A DNA stretch of 64,000 nucleotides, taken from Spisula solida (lineage: Eukaryota; Mollusca; Bivalvia; Venerida; Mactridae). This document shows positions 38,405-49,800 of this stretch, in pieces. The DNA lies in the NCBI GenBank assembly GCA_947247005.1, contig OX365948.1, forward strand, positions 10,095,455 through 10,159,454, given 5' to 3'. The number at the start of each line of letters is the position of its first letter. Position 1 is the stretch's first letter. The notes below the pieces were generated by a model. That model was given only the letters and a program-made list of their open reading frames with translations, searched no databases and was not told the origin of the DNA. The position numbers were made by a program, and so were the translations under genes.

Positions 38405-39475
38405 GCGGTAGCCCTGTAGGTTCCTTGGACTTGTTCAAGTCTTGCAGTTAAGTCATGTGGGTTCCTTGGACTTGTTCAAGTCTTTCAGTAGTCCTGTGGG
38501 TTCCTTGGACTTGTTCAAGTCTTGCAGTTAAGTCATGTGGGTTCCTTGGACTTGTTCAAGTCTTGCAGTAGTCCTGTGGGTTCCTTGGACTTGTTCAAGT
38601 CTTGCAGTTAAGTCATGTGGGTTCCTTGGACTTGTTCAAGTCTTTCAGTTAAGTCATGTGGGTTCCTTGGACTTGTTCAAGTCTTTCAGTTAAGTCATGT
38701 ATGTGGGTTCCTTGGACTTGTTCAAGTCTTTCAGTAGCCCTGTGGGTTCCTTGGACTTGTTCAAGTCTTTCAGTAGCCCTGTGGGTTCCTTGGACTTGTT
38801 CAAGTCTTTCAGTAGCCCTGTGGGTTCCTTGGACTTGTTCAAGTCTTGCAGTAATCCTGTGGGTTCCTTGGACTTGTTCAAGTCTTTCAGTAGCCCTGTG
38901 GGTTCCTTGGACTTGTTCTAGTCTTGCAGTAATCCTGTGGGTTCTTGGACTTGTTCAAGTCTTGCTGTAATCCTGTGGGTTCCTTGGACTTGTTCAAGTC
39001 TTGCAGTAATCCTGTGGGTTCCTTGGACTTGTTCAAGTCTTGCAGTAATCCTGTGGGTTCCTTGGACTTGTTCAAGTCTTGCAGTAATCCTGTGGGTTCC
39101 TTGGACTTGTTCAAGTCTTGCAGTAATCCTGTGGGTTCCTTGGACTTGTTCAAGTCTTGCAGTAATCCTGTGGGTTCCTTGGACTTGTTCAAGTCTTGCA
39201 GTAATCCTGTGGGTTCCTTGGACTTGTTTAAAAGTCTTGTAGTAATCCTGTGGGTTCCTTGGACTTGTTCAAGTCTTGTAGTAATCCTGTGGGTTCCTTG
39301 GACTTGTTCAAGTCTTGTAGTAATCCTGTGGGTTCCTTGGACTTGTTCAAGTCTTTCAGTAGCCTAGTAGGTGTGGGTTCCTTGGACTTGTTCAAGTCTT
39401 GCAGTAATCCTGTGGGTTCCTTGGACTTGTTCAAGTCTTGCAGTAATCCTGTGGGTTTCTTGGACTCTCTTCTTG
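38405..39475. repeat. 39-bp minisatellite, about 27 units
   Basis: The unit is GTCTTGCAGTAATCCTGTGG then GTTCCTTGGACTTGTTCAA. The leftmost units carry a 2-bp longer linker (GTTAAGTCATGT), the middle ones a TTTCAGTAGCC variant, and the right-hand ones are nearly identical. Because 39 is a multiple of three and the unit lacks stops in several frames, it gives 13-residue repeat 'proteins' on both strands (VGSLDLFKSCSNP; NKSKEPTGLLQDL). Those are treated as by-products. Confidence 0.92.
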
Positions 39476-39479
39476 TTTT

Positions 39480-41100
39480 AGTTCTTCAATAATACATCAA
39501 ACAATTCCTGTGTGTGTAATAACACTCATAACACATACCAACATGTGCAGTTAGATCCTTTAATAAATATTGTTATGTTGTCATTGATAATTTTATAAGT
39601 GCATTATTTGTAACATTGATTTTCGTACAGCTTAATATTCATAGACTGAATGTTCTGACAGAGAAATGTGTTCCTGATGTTTAGAACTGTAAGGATTGTT
39701 GCTTTCCCATTTACTTATAATAGTTGAATATGTTTGATAAATGGATCTATAAAAATGACCAAAATCATATTCCTCAAGAAGTAAATCAATTTTTTTGATA
39801 AAAAACTGTGGAGAAAATTGCTGTAAAAATTGATTGAGATTGTTCTGCTTTCCAAGTAATTGTGAGACATAATGGTAGTTAATGTAATTCCTATGCATTA
39901 CGATACATTATGTCTGCTGTCAGAGTAAATGTACCTTTGATATTATGTAAAATAAATCTGTATCGTTTCCTTTGGGGCCATTACACTGGCTTAAAGGGAG
40001 CCAGGGTACGGGTTTCAGCAATTTAAAGTATGATTATAGTTTTCAATACTTAAGTTTCATGTACTATTAATATTGTCTTAAACCAGCTGCCAATCAATGG
40101 ACATAACCAGTGTGTCGGCTTAAATCAGGTTGTTGTTTAATTAATTTGCTAAAAAGTATGACTATAAGTTTTCAATAGTTGTTTTGTGGACTGTTTATAG
40201 CAGATACAATACATGTCATTTAGCCAGTTAGTCAATGAATTCACCAAATGTGGCTTGTTAGAGCTGGTGACTATTTCATTTAGCTACATTAATTTTATAC
40301 ATATTAAAGATCGCCATTTATAATTTTTAAGCTATATAAGGACGGCGTGTTATGATTGAATAATTGTTTAGATAATGCGGATGGTTGCTTAATTGAGGTG
40401 ACAGTGGCATATTGAATAACTGAAAGACTGCGTGTATCACAGCCAATGTCATATACTGGTAGTTACTGAAACTTGGCTTACTATTGTATAATGATGGTAT
40501 TCATACTTGAACGAGTCTTCATATTATGTCTGGTATATACAGTGACATTCAGTGTTACTGTTGGCTGTTATACTAACCATGCATTATTTATATGGCTAAC
40601 ACCAACATTTAATTGATTTACAATTAGTAATCCCTGAATGATAATATACTTAGTATCTCAGAGAGCCTGTCTAAATGCTGCAGGTTATGGATTCATTTGA
40701 TCTGGCTTTGAAAGAATAGAAAGAAATATCTCTGTAATAATAAATCTCTTGCTCACTGACTCGGGCTCTTCCCACCATATCCGTATAATGTTGAATTGTT
40801 CAGTTTTGGAAAAATAGAAAGTCTGAGAATGTTGCTTTCTGTCTATATAAGTAGTAGGTTGTTACACTTGGACTTCTATGCTTATAATGTTGACAAGTAA
40901 AATAGATCCAGTATATTGATCTGAACTTTTAAGTATAGTACCGTGGCGGTACGTTTTGTATTTGCATAATTGATGTTTAGCAAACACCTTGCTAAGTGGA
41001 CTTTGTTTCCAATCATCTGCTTAAAGTACAAAGACTAAGGTTTAAGGAACATTATTTTAACTCACATGAATGAACATAGTAGACTAATAGGTTTACTTGT
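39480..41100. other. AT-rich non-coding stretch
   Basis: No exon, RNA gene or clear repeat is seen, apart from a short TACCGTGGCGGTACG palindrome near 40940. Confidence 0.5.
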
Positions 41101-41111
41101 ATTCCTGGCAT

Positions 41112-42137
41112 TAAAGGGAGGTAAATGTATCAGTTATAGTGGTATAACAAAGGGAGGTAAATGTATCAGTTACAGTGGTTTAACAAAGGGAGGTAAATGT
41201 ATCAGTTACAGTGGTATAACAAAGGGAGGTAAATGTATCAGTTATGGTGGTATAACAAAGGGAGGTAAATGTATCAGTTATAGCGGTATAACAAAGGGAG
41301 GTAAATGTATCAGTGATAGTGGTATAACACAGGGAGGTAAATGTATCAGTGAAAGTGGTATAACAAAGGGAGGTAAATGTATCAGTTATAGTGGTATAAC
41401 AAAGGGAGGTAAATGTATCAGTTATAGTGGTATAACAAAGGGAGGTAAATCAATTAGTTATGGTGCTATAACAAAGGGAGGTAAATCAATCAGTTATGGT
41501 GGTATAACAAAGGGAGGTAAATCAATTAGTTATGGTGGTATAACAAAGGGAGGTAAATCAATCAGTTATGGTGCTATAACAAAGGGAGGTAAATCAATCA
41601 GTCATGGTGGTATAACAAAGGGAGGTAAATCAATCAGTCATGGTGGTATAACAAAGGGAGGTAAATCAATCAGTTATAGTGGTATAAACAAAGGGAGGTA
41701 AATCAATCAGTCATGGTGTTATAACAAAGGGAGGTAAATCAATCAGTCATGGTGGTATAACAAAGGGAGGTAAATCAATCAGTTATGGTGCTATAACAAA
41801 GGGAGGTAAATCAATTAGTTATGGTGCTATAACAAAGGGAGGTGAATCAATTAGTTATGGTGCTATAACAAAGGGAGGTAAATCAATTAGTTATGGTGCT
41901 ATAACAAAGGGAGGTAAATCAATCAGTTATGGTGCTATAACAAAGGGAGGTAAATCAATCAGTTATGGTGCTATAACAAAGGGAGGTAAATCAATCAGTT
42001 ATGGTGCTATAACAAAGGGAGGTAAATCAATCAGTTATGGTGCTATAACAAAGGGAGGTAAATCAATCAGTTATAATAGTATAAACAAAGGGAGGTAAAT
42101 CAATCAGTTATAGTGGTATAACAAAGGGAGGTAAATG
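41112..42137. repeat. 36-bp minisatellite, about 28 units, open in one frame for 211 codons
   Basis: The unit is GGTATAACAAAGGGAGGTAA then ATCAATCAGTTATGGT. The first nine or so units have TGTATCAGT for TCAATCAGT, so the array has two subfamilies in order. In the plus frame from 41066 the unit reads GGKSISYGAITK, preceded by MNEHSRLIGLLVFLALKGGK, which is hydrophobic like a signal peptide. The frame is broken by an extra A in an ATAAACAAAG unit near 41690 and another near 42085. I read it as a minisatellite rather than a gene; a repeat-rich secreted protein is the less likely alternative. Confidence 0.9.
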
Positions 42138-43633
42138 TTACATTATTATATTCAAAGATTGCTTCCTTGAGATGAAGGACTAATTCATTGCTGTAAGAAC
42201 TTGTCAATTCCTCATATCCTTTATATTACAAGGCATAAATTTGGTAAGATAAATGATTCAATCTGTTTTATCTTGATTTATTACAGTCCCTCTCCTGTGA
42301 GTTCATTTAATATTGTTGTTTATTCCATACTGTACAGCTTTCTTTATTAATAGACCCTCATACTGATAGTAAAACACTCAGAATTTCTAGTGTCTTATAC
42401 AGTATGAAGTGACTGTTTATCCCGAGGTAATATTGATATTACATGCAACTCTGTTGGGGAAAATCTACAAATTTCTTCCAGTCTTTTTGATGTATGGTTG
42501 ATTTTGGCTCCCAAAACACTTCATATAAATAAATAAAACCAATATAAAAGAACAATTTGTTCTCTTTACTATGCTATGTGTGTTTTTATAAGCGTTGTTT
42601 GAGATAATCTTTGCTCTGATAGAACTAAAATATCAAGCTACCATAAACAGTATAGTAATGATAATGTCTATATGTCTGGTACTTGGTCCTAAGAACTGTT
42701 GTATGAGGATATTGCCTTCTTCTGTTCTGAATACAGTCTGTCTTTAATTGACTTAAAAATAATACTAATACAGTCATCAAACTTTATAGGAGTAAATTAT
42801 CATTCAACATGTGTTGTTGTGCATAGATATATCTTGATTCTGTTTCAACAGTATTAGTAGAGTTGTTGCCCTTGGCATGACGAATTTTGCTTGAGTCACT
42901 CATAACTCCGAAAGTATAAGAGTTATATACAGTCATCAAACTTCATAGGAGTATATTCAGGGTCTGTAGTTTGGTACCTTAAAGATATTTGATTCCGATT
43001 CAACTTGAATAAGCAGAGTTGTGAGCCTTGAAATGATGAAAATTGGTCTTTGTGTAAGTATTTGAGCAACAGTAGTCAAACTTTCAGGTCATTGTTCAGC
43101 ATATATGCAGTTATACACTCAGGAATTTTTATTCAGTGTCGTCCACTGTTCTAGTGGAGGTGTGGCCTTGGGAATGATGGACATTTTGCTTGTCTTGCTT
43201 CTTATTGAAATTCCAATAGTAAAACTACAATGGTTTGTAGGAGTTTATTTACTGAACATTATTAACATTGAATGTGAGCAATTTGTGCAAAAATCTTAAA
43301 GACTTGTAATGAATTCAATTAAATATAATTAAATATGTGTGTAACTTACAGAATTTCATAAGTGCATTGATAAAACAGTACCTCAGTAACAGTACAGATG
43401 ATAAAGAAGTTATTGTTATTTTCAGGGGCCTTGAAGTAAATATATATCCTCCGAAACCAGGTGCCTTGTAAGTCTTAAGTGGCAATGGCAGTGGCTGACT
43501 TGCTTGTATATGTGTGATTGCTAATGACCTTATAATGAATAAACACTTGACATCACTGTATGATATTTTAATAATCTGAAATTGATTTTGGAGTCATTGA
43601 TAGTGTTTAAGTGTTTGTTTAATGTGTTGTTTG
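42138..43633. other. Non-coding stretch with degraded tandem-like paragraphs
   Basis: At about 42740-43290 three diverged segments share 'ACAGTCATCAAACTT(T/C)ATAGGAGTA', 'GATTC(T/C)G(A/T)TTCAAC' and '(G/C)CCTTG(G/A)(C/A)ATGA'. They are remnants of a dispersed repeat of about 150 bp. No gene is seen. Confidence 0.5.
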
Positions 43634-43851
43634 TATAACTCTAACGCGATAAATTGCAATACAAAAACAAACACAAAGTCCGCTATATTTATCGTTTCTG
43701 AATATTTGGGAGCATGAAAACTTTACATGTTGTGCTAAATGTTTGAATGCTTTCATTGGTAAGTTATACGGTCCTTGATTTTAATCCATAACAAAAATAT
43801 AGGCAATATTGTGTTTGTTTTTGTACTGCAATTTATCGCGTTGGAGTTATA
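43634..43851. mobile_element. Fold-back MITE with 43-bp TIRs
   Basis: TATAACTCTAACGCGATAAA, TTGCAATACAAAAACAAACA and CAA at 43634-43676 are mirrored at 43809-43851 with two mismatches. The 218-bp element has an AT-rich interior and no ORF. The terminal TATA suggests a TA-type duplication. Confidence 0.82.
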
Positions 43852-43879
43852 CTAAAAATACAAGGTCAGGAACTGTTGC

Positions 43880-44290
43880 AGTGAATCATTCAATCCGCAG
43901 GCCTCAACAATGTGTGTAAAATCTAGGTCATGTTCGCAACTGGGTCATCTAAGGTTAAAATCTACATCACCAGGCTATTCATTGAAAAATGTTAATAACT
44001 CTCTCAAGGTCATAATTTTGACCTTATCTTTATGAACCCTAGCTACAATTTTTATCTATGTAAAAATGTTTGCCTCATCTTTACAAACATAGCCTGAATG
44101 TGTGTCTCTGTAAAATCTATGTCAAGTTTGCAACTAGGTCATCTTAGGTCAAAATCTAGGTCACCATGTTAAATCAAGGTCATTATAGAGTTGACCTGAT
44201 CTTTATAAAACATGGCCTCAATGTATAAGCTTGCAACTTGGTCATCTGGGTTCAAATACTAGGTCACAGCAAACATTAACTGCACTTTGC
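43880..44290. repeat. Degraded dispersed repeat
   Basis: Repeated phrases 'AAAATCTA(G/T)GTCA(T/A)GTT(C/T)GCAACT(G/A)GGTCATCT' and 'AGGTCAAAATCTAGGTCACC' recur about three times at roughly 150-170 bp spacing. This pattern is common in mollusc repeats. Confidence 0.55.
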
Positions 44291-44298
44291 CTAACCTA

Positions 44299-44415
44299 CA
44301 AGTCCTTACTTCAGGACCAATATGACCCAAGTCCTTACTACAGGACCAATATAACCATAGTCCTTACTTCAGGACCAATATGACCCAAGTCCTTACTTCA
44401 GGACCAATATAACCC
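44299..44415. repeat. 29-30 bp minisatellite, 4 units
   Basis: The unit is AAGTCCTTACTTCAGGACCA then ATATGACCC. It contains an inner palindrome-like AGTCCT...AGGAC. It abuts the degraded repeat on its left and a CTCTTGT terminus on its right. Confidence 0.85.
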
Positions 44416-45871
44416 TCTTGTATTGTTGTGATGTAACTTGCCTTCCTCAATTATAGAAAACTTTAACTGCTCATGAAAATCGAGATAATAATTTCAGTGT
44501 CTCCTGGAGAAGGCACACATATTTGGCATATTTATGGAAATTGATGGGACATTTCTAGATGCAAATTACTGCTCTTAGCTACAAGATTTGGCTTTCTACA
44601 TCATTATTCTGCCATTTAGCTAGATAAATGGAGTAGTCATGAATTATACATACACAATATAGGTACTCTAGGAACCATCCCTGACAGGTCGAGAACCATT
44701 TGCAACTTAAAGTACTGTAAACTTAGAAGAAAATATTTGGTGCTTTATAATTTTGCTGATAAATGGTTTATGTCATAGGTTATCTTGCTGCGAAAATAAA
44801 TAGTTGTTATTAGTCTTCCTGATATTATCATAATGGAGTTTGCACAATGTCTGCAACTTACAACCATGTGAAAATACAGCAGGATGAAAACTAGGAAAAA
44901 CTGTGTAACATGCTACTCACTATTGTTGTATGGTATCAAAGTTAATGTGAATTTTGTAGACTAAATTCTGTGGTTCTAAGATGGTTGTTTAACTGTGGAA
45001 GGAAAACTTAATTAAAGGTAAATTGGTTGAGGAGACACTGTGGGCGTTACATTTATCTTTATTGTGTGACAGCGACTCTGGTGTACATGTATAGTAGCCA
45101 GCTTAATTACAGCCAGAGATATTTATTTGTCTGTACTTTCTACTTGCAACCGGCATTAAAGTCTACTAAGCAACACTGTGTAAACAATTATAGTGATTCT
45201 CAAAATATACTGCATGTCTTCAACTTAATTATCAGTCAGTTCATTGTTGGGGCAATAGGTCATTTCTGAAATGCTTTTCAGTATGTCCCTCCTAACTAGA
45301 GATAAACTCAACCCGTTGGTGTTATTACCCAGAGGTAGTCTCATATGCCTCAGTGCAGTGCTCTAGGCACATTGAAGAATTTAATACTCTTTTCGGAAAG
45401 ACCTTGGGTAGTGCACCCGGATTCCTTGTATCCCACAACAGTTTTTACTCTCTCTTTTCTCGGAGGTCAGAGGTCACTGGCCAATCTGGCAGGGTAAGAA
45501 CTAGATGGTCATGCACTTTAACACAAACAAACTAAATATGTTTATTGCGTAATGTCTATCATACACACTTTGTTATACGGATAAGAGATGTGTATATGAA
45601 TGTACATGTATACATCATGTGAGAGTGATCTCCCTTGATTATATATCATAAAGTTTCAATCCTGTAATTGGATTGTCTCCCCTCTGTACTCATTATTGGA
45701 AAATAATTGTTGAAGGACATTTATAGTGACAGCTTATCTTAGGATCCACCAGTTCAAAACCAATCAAAATTTAATGTATAAGCTTTATTCGCATGTAGAT
45801 GCTTTGGATTACTTACATTCATACTTTTCAATGGTCTTAGAATAGCCTCTATTCCTATAAGTTCGTGCATT
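44416..45871. other. Non-coding stretch
   Basis: No exon or RNA gene could be supported. Confidence 0.5.
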
Positions 45872-46455
45872 CCTACAAGTTCGTGCATTTTAGTAAAACG
45901 ATTATTGCCTTGCTAAAAATCTCATTTCTGTGCCCAAATTCCCTTTAGTTATTAAGAAGACATTTATCCAGCCGAATAATGCAAAAAAATCGACAAAAAC
46001 AGTGTTCATTAAGTTTACGGCGAGTTTTGTCAGACCACCTATTTCATTGTTTACATATTCACCGCTTCCGGTCGCGAAATCTGGAGACATTTTATTTCCT
46101 CAAAATTTGCATAAGATACGATATATTTACGAGCGGAAAAAGGTGCTAACTTACTGACACAATATCAAACATCATGTTACAAAAGTTTTTATTTGCAAAA
46201 TCATTCACGTGTGCTTCTTATGACGTCATCAGTTTATGTGCACGAACTTATAGGTCACAAATGTTTATATCAAGACTGCAGACTGCATGTAACATTGAGA
46301 CCGATTTTTTAAGTTTTTGCAGTTTGACATTAAATTTGTGTTTGAATTCTGTTTATAAACAGATAATTGATATTGTTTATCACATGGTTGATGACAGTGT
46401 ATTTGTTTTTGTGCAGATATGTCCATTTCAAAACTAAGATGCACGAACTTGTAGG
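45872..46455. mobile_element. MITE-like element with about 24-bp TIRs
   Basis: CCTACAAGTTCGTGCATTTTAG at the left end is mirrored at 46432-46455 (CTAAGATGCACGAACTTGTAGG) with one mismatch. An additional CCTATAAGTTCGTGCATT lies just outside on the left, and ACGAACTTATAGG lies inside at about 46243, so the terminal word is present four times. The 584-bp interior encodes only short meaningless frames. Confidence 0.7.
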
Positions 46456-46889
46456 TGTACTGGCTACTTATATCTCACCTCACATTTTTACAATTTTTTC
46501 ATCAGCTTTACCTTAACCTAATAGTTTTATACTAATTAAATCCACATTAAAACATTGTAGCCGGGAGGGGATGTTATAATACTTGCACTGGATGTGATTT
46601 GATGAGATGTTTAGACTATCCACTCAGTGTGGTATGAATGATATTCTAAGGTATTGAATCATTGATGGTATGTTTCTCTAATTAATTAATACTTGCAGGT
46701 TGTTCTCTTAATTGTTTCTGCGTGTCTTGCTTACATATGATTATGTTGAATATTTCTTCACTGCATCATTTATACAAGGAAAGGTTTCTCAGTGACTAAA
46801 CTTGCTGGGTTAGAAAAGCTTAGAGCTTGCGTATTGTACAAGTGATCATTTCTCTCAATTTTCAGATCTTGAGTTTGGAGACTTTAGTC

Positions 46890-47794
46890 TTAAGGAGGTA
46901 CGCGCACCTTTTATCTAACGATCGAATTTTCCTTGAAACATCTTAAAATGACAGAACAGTCTTCTAGAACAACATTGAAATCATAAAAATGATATGTCAC
47001 CAGGCTCGTTTTCGACATACATGGCTTTCTAATGACCTACCATTGTATTTTGGTCATTTTATCTATTTCCTGCATTTATGGCACCATTATGTTCTTTTTA
47101 AGATTATTACTGTATGAAACCACTTTTAAGCAATGCATGATATTTTGTGTGTTCAATGGTCATTCCTATTGACATTAGTCACAATTCCAGCTGCCTGGTG
47201 AACAAATTCAGTATTTGAACATGATAAATAGTTACCCCACCCACTTGCAAAAAAGTGTGATTTTCAAACGATTTCAAATGAACGTCAAAAAATACCTAAC
47301 GATCGAAAATGATTTAGAATTGGCCCTAAGTTTAGTATCAAATAGAACACCAGTTTAGTCAAATAAAAAATAGGGGTCACCAGCCTTTTTTGGGAGCTGT
47401 GCATAAAAAAGCACTAATTATGAATAAATCAGCATAAAATTAACCTAATTTGCATATTGTAATGAAATAATTTTTTCTTAAAAATATTTTCAAAGTGTGG
47501 CTACCTCTTATAACTAAACCATGCACTACATATTATATATAAGCATATGCATTTGAACAATTGTAGGGACTTATTGTGAACCCATATTATTGACAATTTT
47601 GCCGTTCCCCACCCACTTTTTCATACAGGCAAAAAATAAAAAGTTAAAAATATCTAATTTTTGCGATAATATTTTGTTTACTTTCATTAATCAACATTCA
47701 TATGCAATCATTGAAACTAAAATTCATGTTTGTTCTTATCTAATACGATTTTGAAATTTCGCGCATGCGCACAAGGCAGCTCGTACCTCCTTAA
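46890..47794. mobile_element. TTAA-flanked inverted-repeat element (piggyBac-like target site)
   Basis: TTAAGGAGGTACG at 46890-46902 is exactly mirrored by CGTACCTCCTTAA at 47782-47794. TTAA at both outer edges fits the TTAA target duplication of piggyBac-type transposons, although the following GGAGGTACG is not the usual piggyBac tip. The 905-bp interior has no transposase and includes 'TTTTATCTAACGATCGAATTTT' and a second '(C)TAACGATCGAAAATGATTT' at about 47297. Confidence 0.7.
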
Positions 47795-48014
47795 AGAGCT
47801 TTCATGAACCAGGTTTCTTACATTTTATTATCCAAAAGTTAAAATGTGTCTATGAGCACCAACATTTTTGCCTGCTGTTTCCCAGGGTTTGCCGATGAAT
47901 TATATTATTTCTGATTTCCCATTTGCAATTCTTTCGTATAATTTTCACATTTCTTCTAACCTAATGCTATTATACTCGACATTGATTTTCATGCATGTAG
48001 TTCTGTAAGCTTTC

Positions 48015-49652
48015 TTTACCGTATAGCAATGTGAGAGTGTAGCATACACCTGATTCACATACCATACAGCAATGTGAGAGTGTAGCATACACCTAGTTCA
48101 CATACCATACAGCAATGTGAGAGTGTAGCATACACCTAGTTCACATACCATACAACAATGTGCTAGTGTGACAATTACACCTGATTCACATACCATACAG
48201 CAATGTTAGAGTGTAGCATGCACCTAGTTCACATACCATACAGCAATGTGAGAGTGTAACATACACCTCATTCACATACCATACAGCAATGTGAGAGTGT
48301 AGCATACACCTGATTCACATACCATACAGCAATGTGAGAGTGTAACATACACCTGATTCACATACCATACAGCAATGTGAGAGTGTAACATACACCTGAT
48401 TCACAGACCATACAGCAATGTGAGAGTGTAACATACACCTGATTCACATACCATACAGCAATGTGAGAGTGTAACATACACCTAGTTCACATACCATACA
48501 GCAATGTGAGAGTGTAACATGCACCTGATTCACATACCATACAACAATGTGAGAGTGTAACATGTACCTGATTCACATACCATACAGCAATGTGAGACTG
48601 TAACATACACCTGATTCACATACCATACAGCAATGTGAGAGTGTAACATGTACCTGATTCACATACCATACAGCAATGTGAGACTGTAACATACACCTGA
48701 TTCACAGACCATACAGCAATGTGAGACTGTAACATGTACCTGATTCACATACCATACAGCAATGTGAGACTGTAACATGTACCTGATTCACATACCATAC
48801 AGCAATGTGAGACTGTAACATACACCTGATTCACAGACCATACAGCAATGTGAGACTGTAACATGTACCTGATTCACATACCATACAGCAATGTGAGAGT
48901 GTAGCATACACCTGATTCACACACCATACAGCAATGTGAGAGTGTAACATACACCTGATTCACAGACCATACAGCAATGTGAGAGTGTAACATACACCTG
49001 ATTCACAGACCATACAGCAATGTTAGAGTGTAGCATACACCTGATTCACATACCATACAGCAATGTGAGAGTGTAGCATGCACCTAATTCACATACCATA
49101 CAGCAATGTGAGAGTGTAACATACACCTGATTCACAGACCATACAGCAATGTGAGAGTGTAGCATGCACCTGATTCACATACCATACAGCAATGTGAGAG
49201 TGTAGCATACACCTGATTCACAGACCATACAGCAATGTGAGAGTGTAGCATACGCCTGATTCACATACCATACAGCAATGTGAGACTGTAACATACACCT
49301 GATTCACATACCATACAGCAATGTGAGACTGTAACATACACCTGATTCACATACCATACAGCAATGTGAGAGTGTAGCATTCACCTGATTCACAGACCAT
49401 ACAGCAATGTGAGAGTGTAGCATACGCCTGATTCACATACCATACAGCAATGTGAGACTGTAACATACACCTGATTCACATACCATACAGCAATGTGAGA
49501 CTGTAACATACACCTGATTCACATACCATACAGCAATGTGAGAGTGTAGCATACACCTGATTCACATACCATACAGCAATGTGAGAGTGTAACATGCACC
49601 TGATTCACAGACCATACAGCAATGTGAGACTGTAACATGCACCTGATTCACA
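48015..49652. repeat. 43-bp satellite-like array, about 38 units, with higher-order structure
   Basis: The unit is CATACCATACAGCAATGTGA then GAGTGTAACATACACCTGATTCA. Diagnostic variants are GAGAGTGTAGC against GAGACTGTAAC, CATACCAT against CAGACCAT, and ACATACACC against ACATGTACC. A rare TACGCCTGAT variant occurs at 49251 and again at 49423, exactly 172 bp (four units) apart, within otherwise matching blocks, so four-unit blocks were duplicated. The array ends about 80 bp before the start-codon exon of the SLC44 gene. Confidence 0.93.
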
Positions 49653-49732
49653 TCTCAACATCTTCATGTTGCCTTCTACTATTTGTGCTCATCTATAATG
49701 TATGCATTAAATGTCTAATTGTCTATTTTCAG

Positions 49733-49800
49733 TATTGGCCTGAAGTAATTACGTGACACATTGATCAACTATGTGTGGGTGTTGCGGCGGAGGTGACGAG
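49733..49800 (+). CDS. SLC44A1: SLC44 gene, start-codon exon (5'UTR 49733-49770, CDS 49771-49800)
   Basis: The ATG at 49771 begins MCGCCGGGDE and is followed directly by the donor GTAAAC at 49801 (phase 0). An in-frame TGA at 49762-49764, nine bases upstream, makes this the first possible Met of the frame, and position -3 is A, a favourable context. A pyrimidine-rich acceptor (TGTCTATTTTCAG) ends at 49732, so 38 nt of 5'UTR lie in this exon and at least one non-coding exon must lie upstream; I could not locate it. The Cys cluster right after Met resembles the start of vertebrate CTL1 and may be S-acylated (inference). The 43-bp satellite ends only about 80 bp upstream of the exon. The exon is small, so its identity rests on phase, position and the Cys motif. 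Confidence 0.75.

Noticed and set aside
38656..39492. Several 60-140 codon repeat-protein frames on both strands
   Set aside because: By-products of a stop-free 39-bp unit; no independent evidence of coding.
48015..49652. CRISPR-like regular array
   Set aside because: Units are contiguous 43-bp tandem copies with no unique spacers, in a eukaryotic genome.
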